Shown piece after piece: positions 1 to 13,046 of a stretch of 64,000 nucleotides of DNA (the stretch's first letter is position 1; every line of letters begins with the position of its first letter). Source of the stretch: Sphagnum magellanicum (Eukaryota; Streptophyta; Sphagnopsida; Sphagnales; Sphagnaceae); NCBI GenBank assembly GCA_021904315.1, contig CM038915.1, positions 434,001 to 498,000 on the forward strand. The letters run 5' to 3'. The notes beneath the pieces were generated by a model, which saw only the letters and a list, made by a program, of their open reading frames with translations, was not told the origin of the DNA and did not search any database. A program made the translations under genes and the position numbers.

Positions 1-244
1 CATATAAAAATATTTTGAAAATTTGAAACCCAAACTAGTTGAGATCATATTTTTCATTCATTTTTCTTATATTAAAATTCCTCACACTTTATGTGTAAAT
101 TATGATAAACTCAATGGAGTGTACCATTGCTTCACAATGAAAGTTAAAGAAATTTTGAATAGGTTTTTTCATGTTTATGCCACAAATGTAAGTATGACTA
201 TGTCAATGGATTTTTTTGGGCATACTTTACCTTGCTTTCACTTG

Positions 245-1282
245 TCAATAATTAAAAGCTTTTCCCTTCTCAAAAATGAAACAAATAACATGTGTTCCAA
301 AAAGAAATATCCACCAAAGTTATGATTAATTACCTTGGCAAAGTCATAGAGCATTTTGAAAACTAATGATGTAGTTCAATTTGAAAATTGTTTGCAAGTC
401 GACAATTGTTTTAAAATTCCAATTATCATAGGAGAATAAATTTAAAAAACATTGGATAAAAAAATTCAAGATTTCAAAATTGTATGTTTGAATATTTTCC
501 TGCATGACAACAAACCCCAAGTCAAAATCCCAAACCATCATAATCACTACAAAATTGAACAAATATCCATGTAATAAAATTGAACAATATATGGAATTTT
601 TTTATCTCTAAGTAAAAATGAACACAAAATAATTTTCATTACCAAATTGGGAGACAATTGTAAAATTCTCTATGTTAAACCAAAGAAGACATGAAAACAA
701 TAAATTTCTCTAACCAAATTGGGCGGCAAATAAAAACATATCTTTGTAAAATTCAAAACCAATAACCAAAAAAAGAAACATCCATAGCCGAATTGGGTGG
801 CAAAGGGAATATCCTTTTTGATAATTGAAAGAGAATAACAAGTACTAATTCCTTGTGGCTGAACTAGGTGGCAAACAAATAATGTTTCGAATTGAAAAAA
901 AGAAAAAGAAAATGCATAAAATTCATTCAAGAAATAAATGGAAAAACAAATGTTACATTGTCAATTGTCAATCATTAAAAAAATTACCCTTTTTAAAAAT
1001 TAAACAAGTAAATAATGTTCCAAAAAACAAATCCACCAAGGTGGCAATCTATGATATTGGCAAAGTCCTAAAACATTTCAAGCACATGTGTTGTAGTTTA
1101 ATTTGGAAATTATTCACATACTAGTAATTGTCTCGAAATTCCAATTCTCCTAAGAGAATTTAAAAACAATCATGTTCGACATCAAAATTCAGAATTTTAC
1201 AAATGTCTATTTGAATATTTTCTACATGACACAAGTCCCAAAATCAAAATCCCAAACCATCAACATTACTAAGAACTTGAAC
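245..1282. repeat. Diverged direct duplication (about 320 bp, two copies)
   Basis: About 245-560 and 965-1282 align by eye along their length. Shared landmarks in order are 'ttccaaaaa..aaatccacca', 'ttggcaaagtc', 'aaattccaatt', 'tttgaatatttt', 'catgacaacaa/catgacacaa' and 'aaaatcccaaaccatca'. The copies are in the same orientation with about 400 bp between them, so this could be a small terminal-repeat element or a segmental duplication. Confidence 0.6.
640..890. repeat. Short tandem repeat, about 72-75 bp period
   Basis: The motif 'accaaattgggcggcaaa' recurs with variants near 641, 712, 786 and 858 (for example 'gccgaattgggtggcaaa' and 'gctgaactaggtggcaaa'). Each is followed by an A-rich stretch and a phrase resembling 'tttttgataattgaaa'. 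It lies between the two arms of the larger duplication. Confidence 0.5.
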
Positions 1283-2694
1283 AAAAACTAGCCAATTATA
1301 ATGTACAAGAATGAATGAATTAAACAAAATCATAAAAAATTCAATCCAAATATTGTGATTTGACTTATCATATCTTTGCATAATCTTTAACCTATAATAC
1401 ATATGATTAATAGACAATTTTGCATTCTTCAATTACTTAACATAATCAAATTCAATGACTTACATTTTTCCTAGAGAAAAACAACATTTCATTGTCCAAG
1501 AAATAAAATTTAACGAGAAATACATAATATCAAGACTTAATTTGCTATGAAAATCAAATAGGTAAATTCTATGAAATGATTCATTCAAAAGTTTAAAAAA
1601 ATCAAGGTACATTTTAGAAAGTAAGAGAAGGAAATAGTGGAATATAAGGATGTGAAATATTCAATATGTTGAAATTGTTCTTCTTCCACCATTGGTGAAA
1701 TATAATAATTGAATCAATGTTTAAAAAATGGAACAATGGAAAGAGTTGGTTAAAAAAACCCTTTGATGAAATTTTGAAATAATTTTTTAGTAGGTTTTTC
1801 ATCACAATTTCATTATCTGATTCACATCCTTTTCACCCTATTATTCTTATTTGTTTATTTATTTTTAGCAAATCATGATTAAGATTAAGACCATGATTGT
1901 TGATTTTATTCAATAGCTTAAGTAGGGGTAGGTTACAAGTTATTTATATAATTATAACCAAAAATTTAAAAGAAACCATAACCATAAGAGGAAAATAAGG
2001 TGGGGTAATGAAAGAGAAAAAAAACAAAAAAACGAAATAGGGAAAAGAAGAAAAAAAAGAAGAATTAAAACAATATTCATACATACCCACAAGAAATGGA
2101 ACCTATAGTGACGAATCCTTTTTTTCTTCTTTGTAATCCGTAATGGGATCTCTTAACATTTCCATAGTTGTTAGAAATATTGAAAGAAACACATGTTTGT
2201 AAGAAACCTCAAAAGTTGTTAAAAAAATTGTCACAAACATCGCAAATGTTAGAAAAACACATATATGATGTAATTTTTAAAAAATGTTACTAAAAAAACT
2301 ACAAACAAAACATAAACCACTTGGGGTTTGAAAGAAAATGTGTTGTATTTGCAAACAAAACATAAACCATGTGGGGTTTGAAAAAAACATGTTGTATTCC
2401 TAAAACGTCAATTATATCAATTGGTAATGTAGAAAAAAAATTAGTACAATATTACAAGTGGTTGGATTAATTTGAACCATACAAAAACACTAAAAGAAAA
2501 ATGTCAATTTGCAACTATAATTTGCAATTATAAACAAGTTGCAATGAACATATGCAACTAAAAATCCATTAGTTACATAAGTGAAATTGCATATAATGTT
2601 TAGTTACAAATGATAACTCATTTTGATGTAACCACAATATATATGGTCTCATCCATTAACCATTTGTATGCAATTTGTGACTAGTTCCCATTTT

Positions 2695-3165
2695 TTATAA
2701 TAAAAATTTTGGGTTAAATAAAATTTTAGCAAAATGTTGACTAAATTAAAATTTGGTTAAATTTAACATTAATTAACATTGGTTAAATTAAAATTGGTAA
2801 AACATTAGTTGAATTCAAATTTGGTTAAACTAAACATTGCATAAACATGTGTTAACCTCAAATTTGGCTCAACTTTAATTAAACCCATATTTGGCTAAAC
2901 CTTGGTTAAATTCATATTTGGCAAAAAATTGACAATATTCTAATTTGGTTAAACGTTGGTTAAATGTTGGTTAAATCAAATTTGGATAACCCTTCATTAA
3001 ATTCCAAATTGGTGAAACTTTTTTAAAATTCAAATTGGTTAATCCTTGGTTAAAATCAAATTTGGTAAAACCTATGCAAAATTCAATATTTTGCTCAATA
3101 TTGGTTAAATTCATATTTGGCAAAAACCTTGTTTAAATTCATATTTTGACTAAACATTGATTATG
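2695..3165. repeat. Degenerate AT-rich tandem array (TTGGTTAAATTCAAATTTGG type)
   Basis: Dozens of imperfect copies of a roughly 25-30 bp unit containing 'ttggttaaattcaaatttgg' and 'ctaaacattgg' follow one another. A second array of the same unit lies at about 7060-7680. No coding potential is seen. Confidence 0.7.
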
Positions 3166-4719
3166 AATCTATGATCATTTGAATAATTGACATAATGTTG
3201 TGTAGCCATGGTTGAAGAGTGCCACGATGTTTCGTCAATGGGAAATTCTATGCAATAACTTTGTTTAATCGCACTACTAAAGTAAGCAATAAGATGATGA
3301 TAATTTGCAATCCCTAAATCAAGATTTGCATATTCGAGGAATGTAGTGGCCACCAAATGGGAAACATTTTGGCCATCCATGGTTGCATTTTGTTGAATGG
3401 CCCAAATGTTCATGTATTGTTGGGCAGCATGGATATTTCCATGCAAACTAGCAATGAATGATTGCATTAGCTTCACAAACAACATATATTCATTGTGCAT
3501 GCAAAGTGCATAGTCTCCCATAATCTATTGAATGGTGTGTCCTTGGCATTGTCACGAATGTAAACAAACCACTCATTAGTTTCACATCAGGGGATGGTTG
3601 GGTAATTAGGCTACCACATTGGACGCACAAGTTGCATGACGATTGTACATCTCCACCAATATTGGAGAATGGTTATGGGACCTATGACATGTCAAACATG
3701 TTCCAAGGCAAGGTTGGTTGATGAAAGGTCTAATTTTAAATTATTCACAATTAAGAACTTCACTATTGGATAACTAGTTTGTACCTTTTATTGAATGATT
3801 GGACATGTTGGTAGTCATCAAATGTGCAACAACACCATATGGATGTGAACAAGATCTTCATCATCTCTGTTTGCATCTTGTCAATGTTGGATATAAAAAA
3901 TGAGATTCTCTAGTGCATTTATGAGATCCAAATGCAAATTGTTAAGAACATTGACAAATGGCTTATCATCCATCGGGTTGTTATCTCTTGATTAGACCAT
4001 TGTAATGAAAAACTTATTCATCAACATACAATCTTTACTTATTGTGGATGGCACCCAAAGTTAGTTGAGCCCCATCGTGGCCACATGGGAATCTTCAATA
4101 GAAACAACCGACCATTTTAAATGATATGGCACATGATTAATCATGGTCTATGGATTCTCCGAATATGTTTGAACAATCCAAATTGAATTCCCCATTGATC
4201 GGGGTTAAAAACACGCTTGTTTGTTTGATATGGTTTAATGGGGTACCTATTGGAATGGTGTGGTTGATAGTTAATTTGTGCCAATGAGACAATCTGAGCC
4301 ATGGACTCAATTTAAAAATTGATGGATTTTGTGCCATGTTCAATATTGAACATTGGTGGGCTTTGATGAAACATATACTTGTTGCTTAAGTTGGAACCCC
4401 GTTTGGTCACCTATAGGTTCCATATTTTGGTGGTCAACACCAAAATATGCGATGTATTTGACCTTTTTGAAAAGGCGCTGCATTTGACATGGTTGATAAC
4501 TAATATTAATTGGTAAGAAAAATGGTTGATCAAATGATGATTGATAACAATTTTTTTGGAAGTGCAATAGTACGCACATCCATATGCCTTACATTGATAT
4601 CCATTGACAACCATGATCCATGGGACCATTGGCAAAAGCTCTTGTTGTGGAGATGGACATTTGGGCGCAGTGATAACCACATCTCCACAAGTAACACATT
4701 TCAATATACTAACTATCAA
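3150..4719 (-). pseudogene. Decayed transposon-like gene: OrsD-type zinc finger plus tyrosine-recombinase-like tail
   Basis: Minus-strand fragments read in order. At about 4411-4719 a segment has a Cys-Cys-His-His arrangement (GYQCKAYGC...HHLINH) like the OrsD/DUF3505 finger. At about 4137-4343 a short piece contains SPWLRLSHW, resembling the 'PWLRRTGW' word that follows that finger in related proteins. At 3150-3521 an open segment of 123 codons has IANYHHLIAYF, FPIDETSWHSS and QHYVNYS, matching the layout of an R...GHS..TA..HY tyrosine recombinase tail. Stops and frameshifts separate the pieces, and the expected Arg and Gly are replaced (NYHH, SWHS). The homology is my reading of motifs. A Crypton-like or recombinase-helicase element is the best guess, and no host gene function is implied. 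Confidence 0.5.
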
Positions 4720-4880
4720 CTACACCAAATGGAAAACATTTCCATACATTAAGTATCACTTATACTTCCCTTTTCCTGAATCGACAAACCTTGGCCGCTA
4801 ATTTGGTAGGCGCCGGAATGTGGCTTTGGCGTAGTGATGACCACATCAAGAGCTTAGGTTATCACTGCGCCCAAATGTCC
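4655..4880. repeat. Inverted repeat inside the OrsD-like remnant
   Basis: The string 'ggacatttgggcgcagtga' at about 4655 recurs in reverse complement at about 4858-4880 ('tcactgcgcccaaatgtcc'). A partial third copy ('ggcgtagtgatgaccacatc') lies between them. This points to local duplication with inversion within the decayed element. Confidence 0.65.
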
Positions 4881-6517
4881 TTGTGCAATAATTAATGTGG
4901 TAAGAAAATTTGTTGTTAATCGACTAATTAACAGTAATTCGACTAGTGATAGTATGGATTTAACAAGTTGATTAATGCTCCAATTGATGATGTCCATCAC
5001 GTTGATGAGAAGTGATAAAAAAAATGTTACACTCAAAACATTTGAAGTTAGCCATGAATATTGGTTGATAATATATAGATGTTTGTGAAGACAAAAGAAT
5101 TACAATTGATAATAAAAGGTCAATATTAATAATTCAAGCTTTGTCAAATCAACCTTAAACCCACATACATATGAAATTCAATTTTTGATGTTAGTTTACG
5201 TAACAATTTTCCTCAACACAACATCTACAAAAGATGATAGTGTTCAAATTCATGCATACACCAAAGATGTTTGGTACTTGTGTTTACTTGGTTACATTGT
5301 TTGAATAAGTTTACACATATGGAGTTGAATTTGTAATGTGATCCAACTAATGTGCTCTCTCCATTTCGTAACTTTTACAAAATATGACAATGTGGGAGTT
5401 GAAAGATGAAAATAATGTAGATTTTATATGTACAACAAACTCCAAATGCACACACTTTAAATGTTTGGAGCTAGGTAAATCAATATATCTTAAACTAATA
5501 TTTGCACACTATGCTAATTTGGTATTATGTTGACAAACATTCATTTCGCTGACACTAATAATATCTTTGAACCATAAAAAAATATTATAAAAATATTAGG
5601 TGTAGTTTTACAAATTTTGTTACAAGTTTATAATTTTATTTATGAGAACAAATTTAATTTTACAACATGTTACAAAATTCACATAAGAACTTTTTATTCC
5701 TGGTGATTTTTCATTACATTTTAAAGCCATAATGATAATGATAATAAATCAAGTTTTGAGAGGGAAACAAATGTAAATGATGGTATAATTTAATATTTTG
5801 ATACCTCCACTTGCTCACTATGTTCAAATAAGCTTGCATGTGTGTGGAGTTGAACATGTGATATTTATGTTGTAATGTCCCCCCCAACATAACATATGCA
5901 AAAAATGACAATTTAAAAGTTCATAGTTTGAATGATGGGCTAACCTTGTGTAAAAAATTCCAAACTGCATTGATGAATTTTACATATAATTATATGTTAT
6001 GTTGTTCAACTTAGGAACAAAAGTTTGGTGTTGTACACCACTATACTACACATATATAATATCTTTTGGTTTTCCAAATCATAAGATTTTGTAAAACAAA
6101 TTCTTATTGCACACACAAAAAATTGGATTTGATATGATTATGTATTCATTGCAATATGGGCGCAAATTTTTTGAATATAATTGGGAAAATGTTGAACATA
6201 GTTTGGGGTATTTAATGTGACATGTACAAAAATCTTATGTACCATATTTTATAATTTTTACATGTTACATAATTGACCCATATAACATTTCCCCATGGTG
6301 TTATCACATGTCATTTTTCTATATCATGGCATATCACACATTATAAGTAAAATGATGTTTCTTTTATGGCATAAAGTCATCAAATTTTGACTTGAATTTG
6401 GGTCTTGTTATCATTTCATTCGATGGATCCTTAGGTGATTTCATTTTCGTTTTTTTTCACTATACTTAATTTACTTATATAATATCCTTGGTTTTGTTCG
6501 CTTGCGGTGGTGTTCGG

Positions 6518-6572
6518 TCATCCTTTCCATCCATCCGTCCCGTCATCCGTCCCATCATCCGTCCTTTCATCC
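6518..6572. repeat. CATCCGTCC minisatellite
   Basis: About four tandem variants of 'catccgtccc(g/a)t' occur in a GC-richer patch within AT-rich DNA. Confidence 0.75.
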
Positions 6573-7059
6573 AAGATTAAAAATAAAAAAAGATAAAAGT
6601 TTTAAAAAAAAAATTAAAACATGAACCAAGTTTAAAAAAACAGGGGACTTCATCGTGTTCGAAGGTCACAGGTACCCACTAGAAACAAAATAAATAAATA
6701 AATAAAATAGAAAAAAAATGAAGATAGACAAAATAAGAATAGAAAAAATAAAAACATGAAACAAACATAAACACAAAAAAAGTAAAAACGCAAAGACTAT
6801 AAAAAAGGAATGGAAACAAATGAAACAAGGAAAGGGAAATACAGTAAAATAATTTTAAAAGAATTTTTTTTTACAAAAATGAAGAAATCAAATAAATAAT
6901 TAAAAAAAAAAAACTTATAATAATGAAGAAAACTGTACTTGAAAAAGAATGAGGTGTATCTTCTTTCTCCAAACTTTAAACTTGCATCCAAATAAACAAA
7001 AATATAAAAGTGAAAAAGAAACACTTTATTTTTATTATACAAAATAATAATAAAAACAA

Positions 7060-7680
7060 AAACTTGGCTAATTTCATATTTTGGTTAAACATTAATTAAA
7101 TTAAAATTTGACAACATTTTGTTGATACCCAATTTTTGGCTAAATATTGGATAAATTCATATTTGGCAAAACTTTGGTTAAATTTATATTTTGATAAAAC
7201 ATTGGTTAAATTCAAATTTGGCAAAACCTTGGCAAGATCGAATTTTAATTAAATATTGTCTATATTCGTATTTGGAAAACTTTGAGTAATTTCATATTTT
7301 GGTTAAACATTGGTTAAATTCAAATTTAAAGAAATTTGGCAAAATCCATATATTATTTAAATATTGGCGAAACTTATATGTGGCAAATTGTGGCTAAACA
7401 TTGGTTGAATTCAAATTTGGTTAAATTTTGGATAAATTCATATTTGACAAGATTTTAATTCATATTTGAACATATCTTGGTTAAATGAAATATTGGGTAA
7501 ATTTGAATTTATTTAAATACTAGTTAGATTAAAACTTAACAAAGTCATGGTTAAACATTTGGTTAAATTCTGGCAAAACTTTCGTTAAAAACTAATTAAA
7601 CCACATCCAAACCTTTGTTAAATATTCATTAAATTAGAACTTGGCTAAACCTTGGAAAATAAAATGTTGGTTAAACATAA
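7060..7680. repeat. Second degenerate TTGGTTAAA array
   Basis: Repeated variants of 'ttggttaaattcaaatttggc', 'ttggcaaaaccttgg' and 'aaattcatatttggc' occur with a roughly 27-30 bp period. This is the same unit as the array at 2695-3165. Confidence 0.7.
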
Positions 7681-10600
7681 GAATAAGGAATTAATAATAA
7701 AATATTATTAATGATTATCAAATAATTCAAAGGCATTAATGAACTAATCAATTTAATTTAAAAAATTATAACTAATAATAGTTATTACCTATTAAATATA
7801 ATATATAATTAATAATTAGTGATTTTTTTAATTATGTGTAATTTGTTCACGAATAATTAACCTAGTTTAATTACGTACATATTTACTGTTTACGAACCTA
7901 TTCATGTATTCATTTACTTAAATATTTTCTTAAAAATCATTTATAATATATCCTAAATGTATACTTATTATGTCATGAATGTAATATAATCTATAGATAT
8001 ATCATATACCCCATTTCAAAATATCACAATGTAGATCAAAAGTATAGGTACACCATAGTGAGGTAACCATGTTACAACTATTTTTTCAACTATTTTGACA
8101 TAAAAGGCTATTTTTGATTCAAAAGCTCAAAAAATTAATTAATATGGAAAGATGGAAAATTTAGTAGTTACAAATTAGTGTCATCATAGTCACAATGATA
8201 ATAATAAATTGAAAAGAATGGTGAATAGTTGTAAAAATGACAAAATATAATTACAAATTACAATTATTCGCATATGGTCACAAATTGAATGGTTGCATAA
8301 TACAAGATTTTTAAAAATGAAAATAAAGTGGTTGCATGGATTTGGGTCATACAAAAAATATAATGTGTGCAAAAAATTCATTAGGACTTCAATTTAGCCT
8401 AACTAGGGGGAATTGATTTTAACTATGTCCCCAAATTGTTGACCCAATTATTAAACTATGTGAAAAATGGTGACAATTAGTTTTGAAAATAAAAATTTCT
8501 TGATACCAATTGGAAGGTTCAACATGGACTCATGACAAGCCTAATTCTTTCTTTCTATGGGGGTGGGGGGAATTATTTTTTGTTTTTCTTCCTTGTTCAA
8601 TTTGGACATGATGTAAAACTTTTGAATTCTTGTTTTATTTTCAATTAGGGTTTATCATCAATGGTACAAAGGAAATCACACCAAATTTATGATCACAAAT
8701 TTTGCAAATAATAAAAGCTTAAAAGCTTAAATCACAATGTTACAAATTTGCGAATGATCATTTTTTTCAAAAAAGAGGAAAAATGCAAATTGACACAAAA
8801 ATTTAATAACAACCTTCTCTAAATTTCAATCTTTTTTTGCATTTCAATCTATAATCTACCTTCAACAAAATTTCATGATATAATTGTTTAGTGTATGATA
8901 ACATGGAATCTAAAGCTACCCTACCCAAACCAAGTCCATTGAAAATCATCATCATAAAATTTACAAATAAATCAATATGAAATCTCATAATAATTTTTAC
9001 TTTAAAACTGAATTATCAAAACCTTTTAAAATAATTATTAAAAAATGAAAAAAATCTACATTAATTATTCATATTCATATTAAGTAAGTCAAATATGAAA
9101 AAATAAAAACATTAAATTTCAATTTCAAATTTTTTGTAATATTTTAACAAACACCTTATAATAAAAATTTATAAATATATTCAAATTAACATTGAAAATG
9201 AAATATCCATTAAAACATTTGATCAAAGTTAACAAGTGTACATTATTTGTATCAATGTTCTATTTATGAAGCTAATTAGACTTAATAAATTCATTTTAAA
9301 TATCAAATTCATTAATACATAGTGAGAAAATGGTAGTTAACATTTTTTAATATCACCTCCACACATGATTAAGGATGGACATTATTCTACCCCTTCTAAC
9401 CACCCTTTCCTTGGAATGGGTAAACATCCCCACCTTGTTTCCTAATTGCTTTCCCCTTTTGCATGGATAAAATATATTATCCCTTTAAAATCACTATGAT
9501 TGTTTTGAAGCCAAATTCTTGAAAGGTTCCAAAATTGGACATAAACTCAACAAACCTTTTTGAATTTGAACATCCTTAATCAAAATTCAAATTGGAGTGA
9601 TGTTTTGGTTTAAGAATGACCTAAGTTTGATTGACAACAAAAACACACCTAAACAACACCAAAGATAATGAAAAATAATGAAGAACAAAAAGATAGGAAT
9701 GTTGATATGGAACTACAAAACGACAACAAACACTAGAAGGGGTGTTGAAAAGGTATGTTGAAAACTACCATCAATGCTAGGATGGACATGAATTTTTTTT
9801 TCAAGCATTGACATTGGATACAATGTCAAAGGACACTAATTAATACATAAAGGATGTTGTGAACCCTAGAGTAAAAAAAATTACAGTATATTACATATGT
9901 TTTTGAACCAAGGATCATTGAAATGCACGGTACAAACAACATTGGGGGATCTTGGCAAAGCCCCTCAAAACTAATTTTGAAACAATGAGGTGTACCAAAA
10001 AGAACATTATGGGCATTAAAAATATCAATGTTTCAAAAAATAAAAATTAAGTCTCATATTCTAAAATTAATGAAAGTGAAAAAGATTTCATGGACAATTT
10101 ATACAATCATGAATTACTATGTTTGGTAGTTAATTATCTTTTAAATAATGTATTTGAATAAAACTTAATTTTATTAATATTTTGACCTTATGTCAATTGA
10201 TTGTCACTAGTAGTGTGAAACCCAAGATAATAGAATCAATGGTTTGACACATTGAGCTAGCTCGGGTAGCAACTTATGGATATGCATCGGAGATTTTTGC
10301 TTTATGTAAGTAGGTATTCATCTAGTAACATTGAAGAAAGAGAAAGAGACAAAGGAGGACATACATTGAAGAAAAAAGGCGACTAGAAGTTATCATTCTT
10401 GGGTGAACCAGCACCCATGATGGTACCTTCACTTTTTGAGCGAGGCCTCTTAGTGGCCATATTAAGCCCAAAAAATGTTAGATTTGAACTCAGAGACCCT
10501 GGTTTAGTCTAGGCATGGGGTGTTTTGTAATATTTAGAAATAATTTAAATGGATTTTGGGATTTTTACTATGGTACCAACATGGCCAAAAAAACAACTTG

Positions 10601-10859
10601 AGAGATCAAGGCTGCTGACATTGAAGTGGTAAAGAACTAAGAACAGCACATTGTAACTGTAATCTGTTAGCCAGAGAAGAAATATCATCAGGCAAGATAC
10701 TGAAGAAAAATGGGTACATAAATATACCATGGGGTAGCAAAGAAGAGAGATGAAGAATTTGAATTGAAAGAAAGGAGATGGGAAGTATGATCTGATAGGT
10801 AGCAAAAAGAAGAGAGATCAGGAGAGACATTGGCAAAGTAAAATGGAGATGGTGGGAGC

Positions 10860-13046
10860 ATGGAGGGGACAGAGTGCATGATGCCGCTCGTTCCTCTTCT
10901 TGTTAGTTTAAAAAGCTCAAGAAGGGCAAATTGTGCTACTGCTGCCTACAACAGATTATTATTAGCAGGAAGAAGAAACTCACATTTCTATAGGAAGGGC
11001 ATTGAAGAGCATGATGATGATATGGTGGTATTGGGAGCTGCTGCTGCTGCTGTTGCACCAACTGTAGCAAAAATGGGCAGCTTCTTGGACCCAGCGCAGC
11101 CTGGTAAGTTATGACCTAACTCATCAACATGTGCAAAAAAGACACTGTTAGGAGTGATGTGGAAGCATGAAGAAGACCAAGAAGAGTGGGTGGTTTTGAG
11201 GGCCTCCTCACTATAAACTGGACTCAACAGCATTGGAGAAAGCACAGTGCACAATTTTCATTCAGTGTGTGCTATGATCATTCTACTTATTAACAAGACC
11301 CTCATATTCATCATTGTAATATGTAATAAAATGTTGCAGGGGGGATTGGAGAAGTACCAAAAGAAGCTGGACCAGTTGCTAGTCAGGTTGCAATCTTCAT
11401 CCGCACCCTCAATCAGTGTACTGGCAACTCCTCCAATGCTTTGGAAGAAGGCAGATGGGTGCATGCAAATATTAAGCAAGCAGGGTTAGATACACATATT
11501 GTTGTGGGTACAGTCCTGGTGAGCATGTATGTCCGGTGTGGGAGTCTACATGATGCACTCCAAGTGTTCCATAGAATGCCACAGCGGAACGTGGTCTCCT
11601 GGACTGCCATGATTGCAGGATGTGCCCAACTTGGAGATCCTCTTGGAGCTTTCAAACTGTTTGCCTGCATGAAGTCTGCAGGTTGGTCAAAACCTATAAT
11701 CTCCAGCTTCAACAATTCATAAAACAAGAAGAAGGATACACAATGTTCTGGTGTCCTGGGGATACCTTCTCTTTCCATTGTTGGTCTAACCACTAGGGTT
11801 TATTGCTTCCTCCTTTGTTGCATTGAGTTTTGAGCCGATAATGAATTAATTCCTGCTGAGACCAATGAGAATATGTCGTGCCTTAGCAGGCATGACACCA
11901 AACAAAGTCACCTTCATCAGCATCCTCTCTGCATGCACCAGTCAAGAAGCTCTAGATAATGGCAAGAAAATCCATGCCGAGGTTCTCAAAGCAGGACTTC
12001 AGTCAGATGTGCGAGTTGGAACAGCACTGCTCAGTATGTATGCTCGGTGTGGTAGTCTGGTAGATGCCCAGGCTGCGTTTGATGGAATACATCATAAGAA
12101 CGTGTACTCATGGACTGCTCTTCTCACTATGTACTGCAAACACAATGACTTGCACAATGCAAGCCAAGTGTTTCACAAAATGCCAACCCGGGATGCTGTT
12201 GCCTGGAATGCCATGATTGCAGGCTACTCCCAGCATTTGGAGTATGCCAATCAAGTTCTGAAGGTTTTTGATCAGATGCAACGAGAGGGAGTTAAGCCCA
12301 CAAAGGTCACATTCATGATCGTCCTCAGTGCATGTGGTGACCTAACAGCTGTTGAAGAGGGAAGCCAAGTCCATGCCCAGATCACCAAGGCTGGGTTTGA
12401 GACTGACTTTTGTGTTGGGAGTGCCCTTGTGGATATGTATGCAAAGTGTGGCAGCTTAGCAGATGCACGTCATGTGTTTGACAAGATGCCCAACAAAGAC
12501 ACAATTGCATGGACTGCAGTGATCACTGGATATGCACAGCATGGAGATGGCAAGGAGAGCATCCGATTGTTTAGGGAGATGGTAAGGCAAGGAGTGAGCC
12601 CAGATGAGGTCACCTTTGTTGGGCTTCTCACCGCTTGCGGCCATATGGGATTTGTGGATGCAGGCTGTCATTACTTTGAGCTTATGATCCAAGAGCATGG
12701 AATTCAACCCACTCTCAAGCATTTTGGCTGTATGGTTCATCTTCTCAGCCGTGCAAACTGCTTTGATGAAGCACATAAGTTAATAACAGCCATGCCAATT
12801 GAGCCCGATTCTTTGACTTGGGGTGCTCTGCTGGGTGCCTGCAGAGTACATAACAATGTGGAGTTAGCTGAACTTGCAGCTGAGGAGCAGTTGAAACTAC
12901 AGCCAAAAAATCCTGTTGCAGTGTTTATGCTGTTGTCAAACATCTATGCTGCAGCCAGTCGGTGGAATGATGTTGCAAAAATGAGAAAAGTCATGAAAGC
13001 AGGCCATAAATATCTGAAACTAGACCTGTGGACACACCTGGATTGA
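10860..13046 (+). CDS. PLS-class pentatricopeptide repeat protein, three exons, C-terminus truncated
   Basis: Proposed exons are 10860-11103, 11340-11681 and 11890-13046 (580 aa). Both introns begin GT (GTAAGT, GTTGGT) and end CAG, and both joins keep the frame. The second join gives KSAG/MTPNKVTF, exactly the PPR continuity expected. The first 60 or so residues are Arg/Ser-rich (SLKSSRRANCATAAYNRLLLAGRR), consistent with an organelle transit peptide. PLS repeats follow (VVGTVLVSMYVRCGSLHDA, RNVVSWTAMIAG, KVTFISILSAC, VGSALVDMYAKCGS), ending in E-type motifs (WGALLGACRVHNNVELAELAAEEQLKL and VFMLLSNIYAA). Such proteins bind organellar RNA and guide C-to-U editing or processing. After MRKVMKAG the frame slips and stops at 13046, while a DYW domain relic continues downstream out of frame. 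The gene may make a truncated E-class protein or may be a pseudogene. Confidence 0.85.

Larger units (their letters stand above)
1..2690. other. AT-rich intergenic, no gene seen
   Basis: Very AT-rich sequence with only short ORFs lacking family resemblance. The visible structure is a duplicated block and a short tandem repeat, listed separately. No transposase, polymerase or splice-linked exon series was recognised. Confidence 0.6.
4750..10859. other. AT-rich intergenic, no gene recognised
   Basis: Long A/T-rich desert. It contains a second array of the 2.7-kb repeat unit and a short CATCCGTCC run near 6520. ORFs are short, of biased composition and without recognisable domains. The last few hundred bases precede the PPR gene and presumably hold its promoter, where I see no specific motif. 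Confidence 0.6.
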
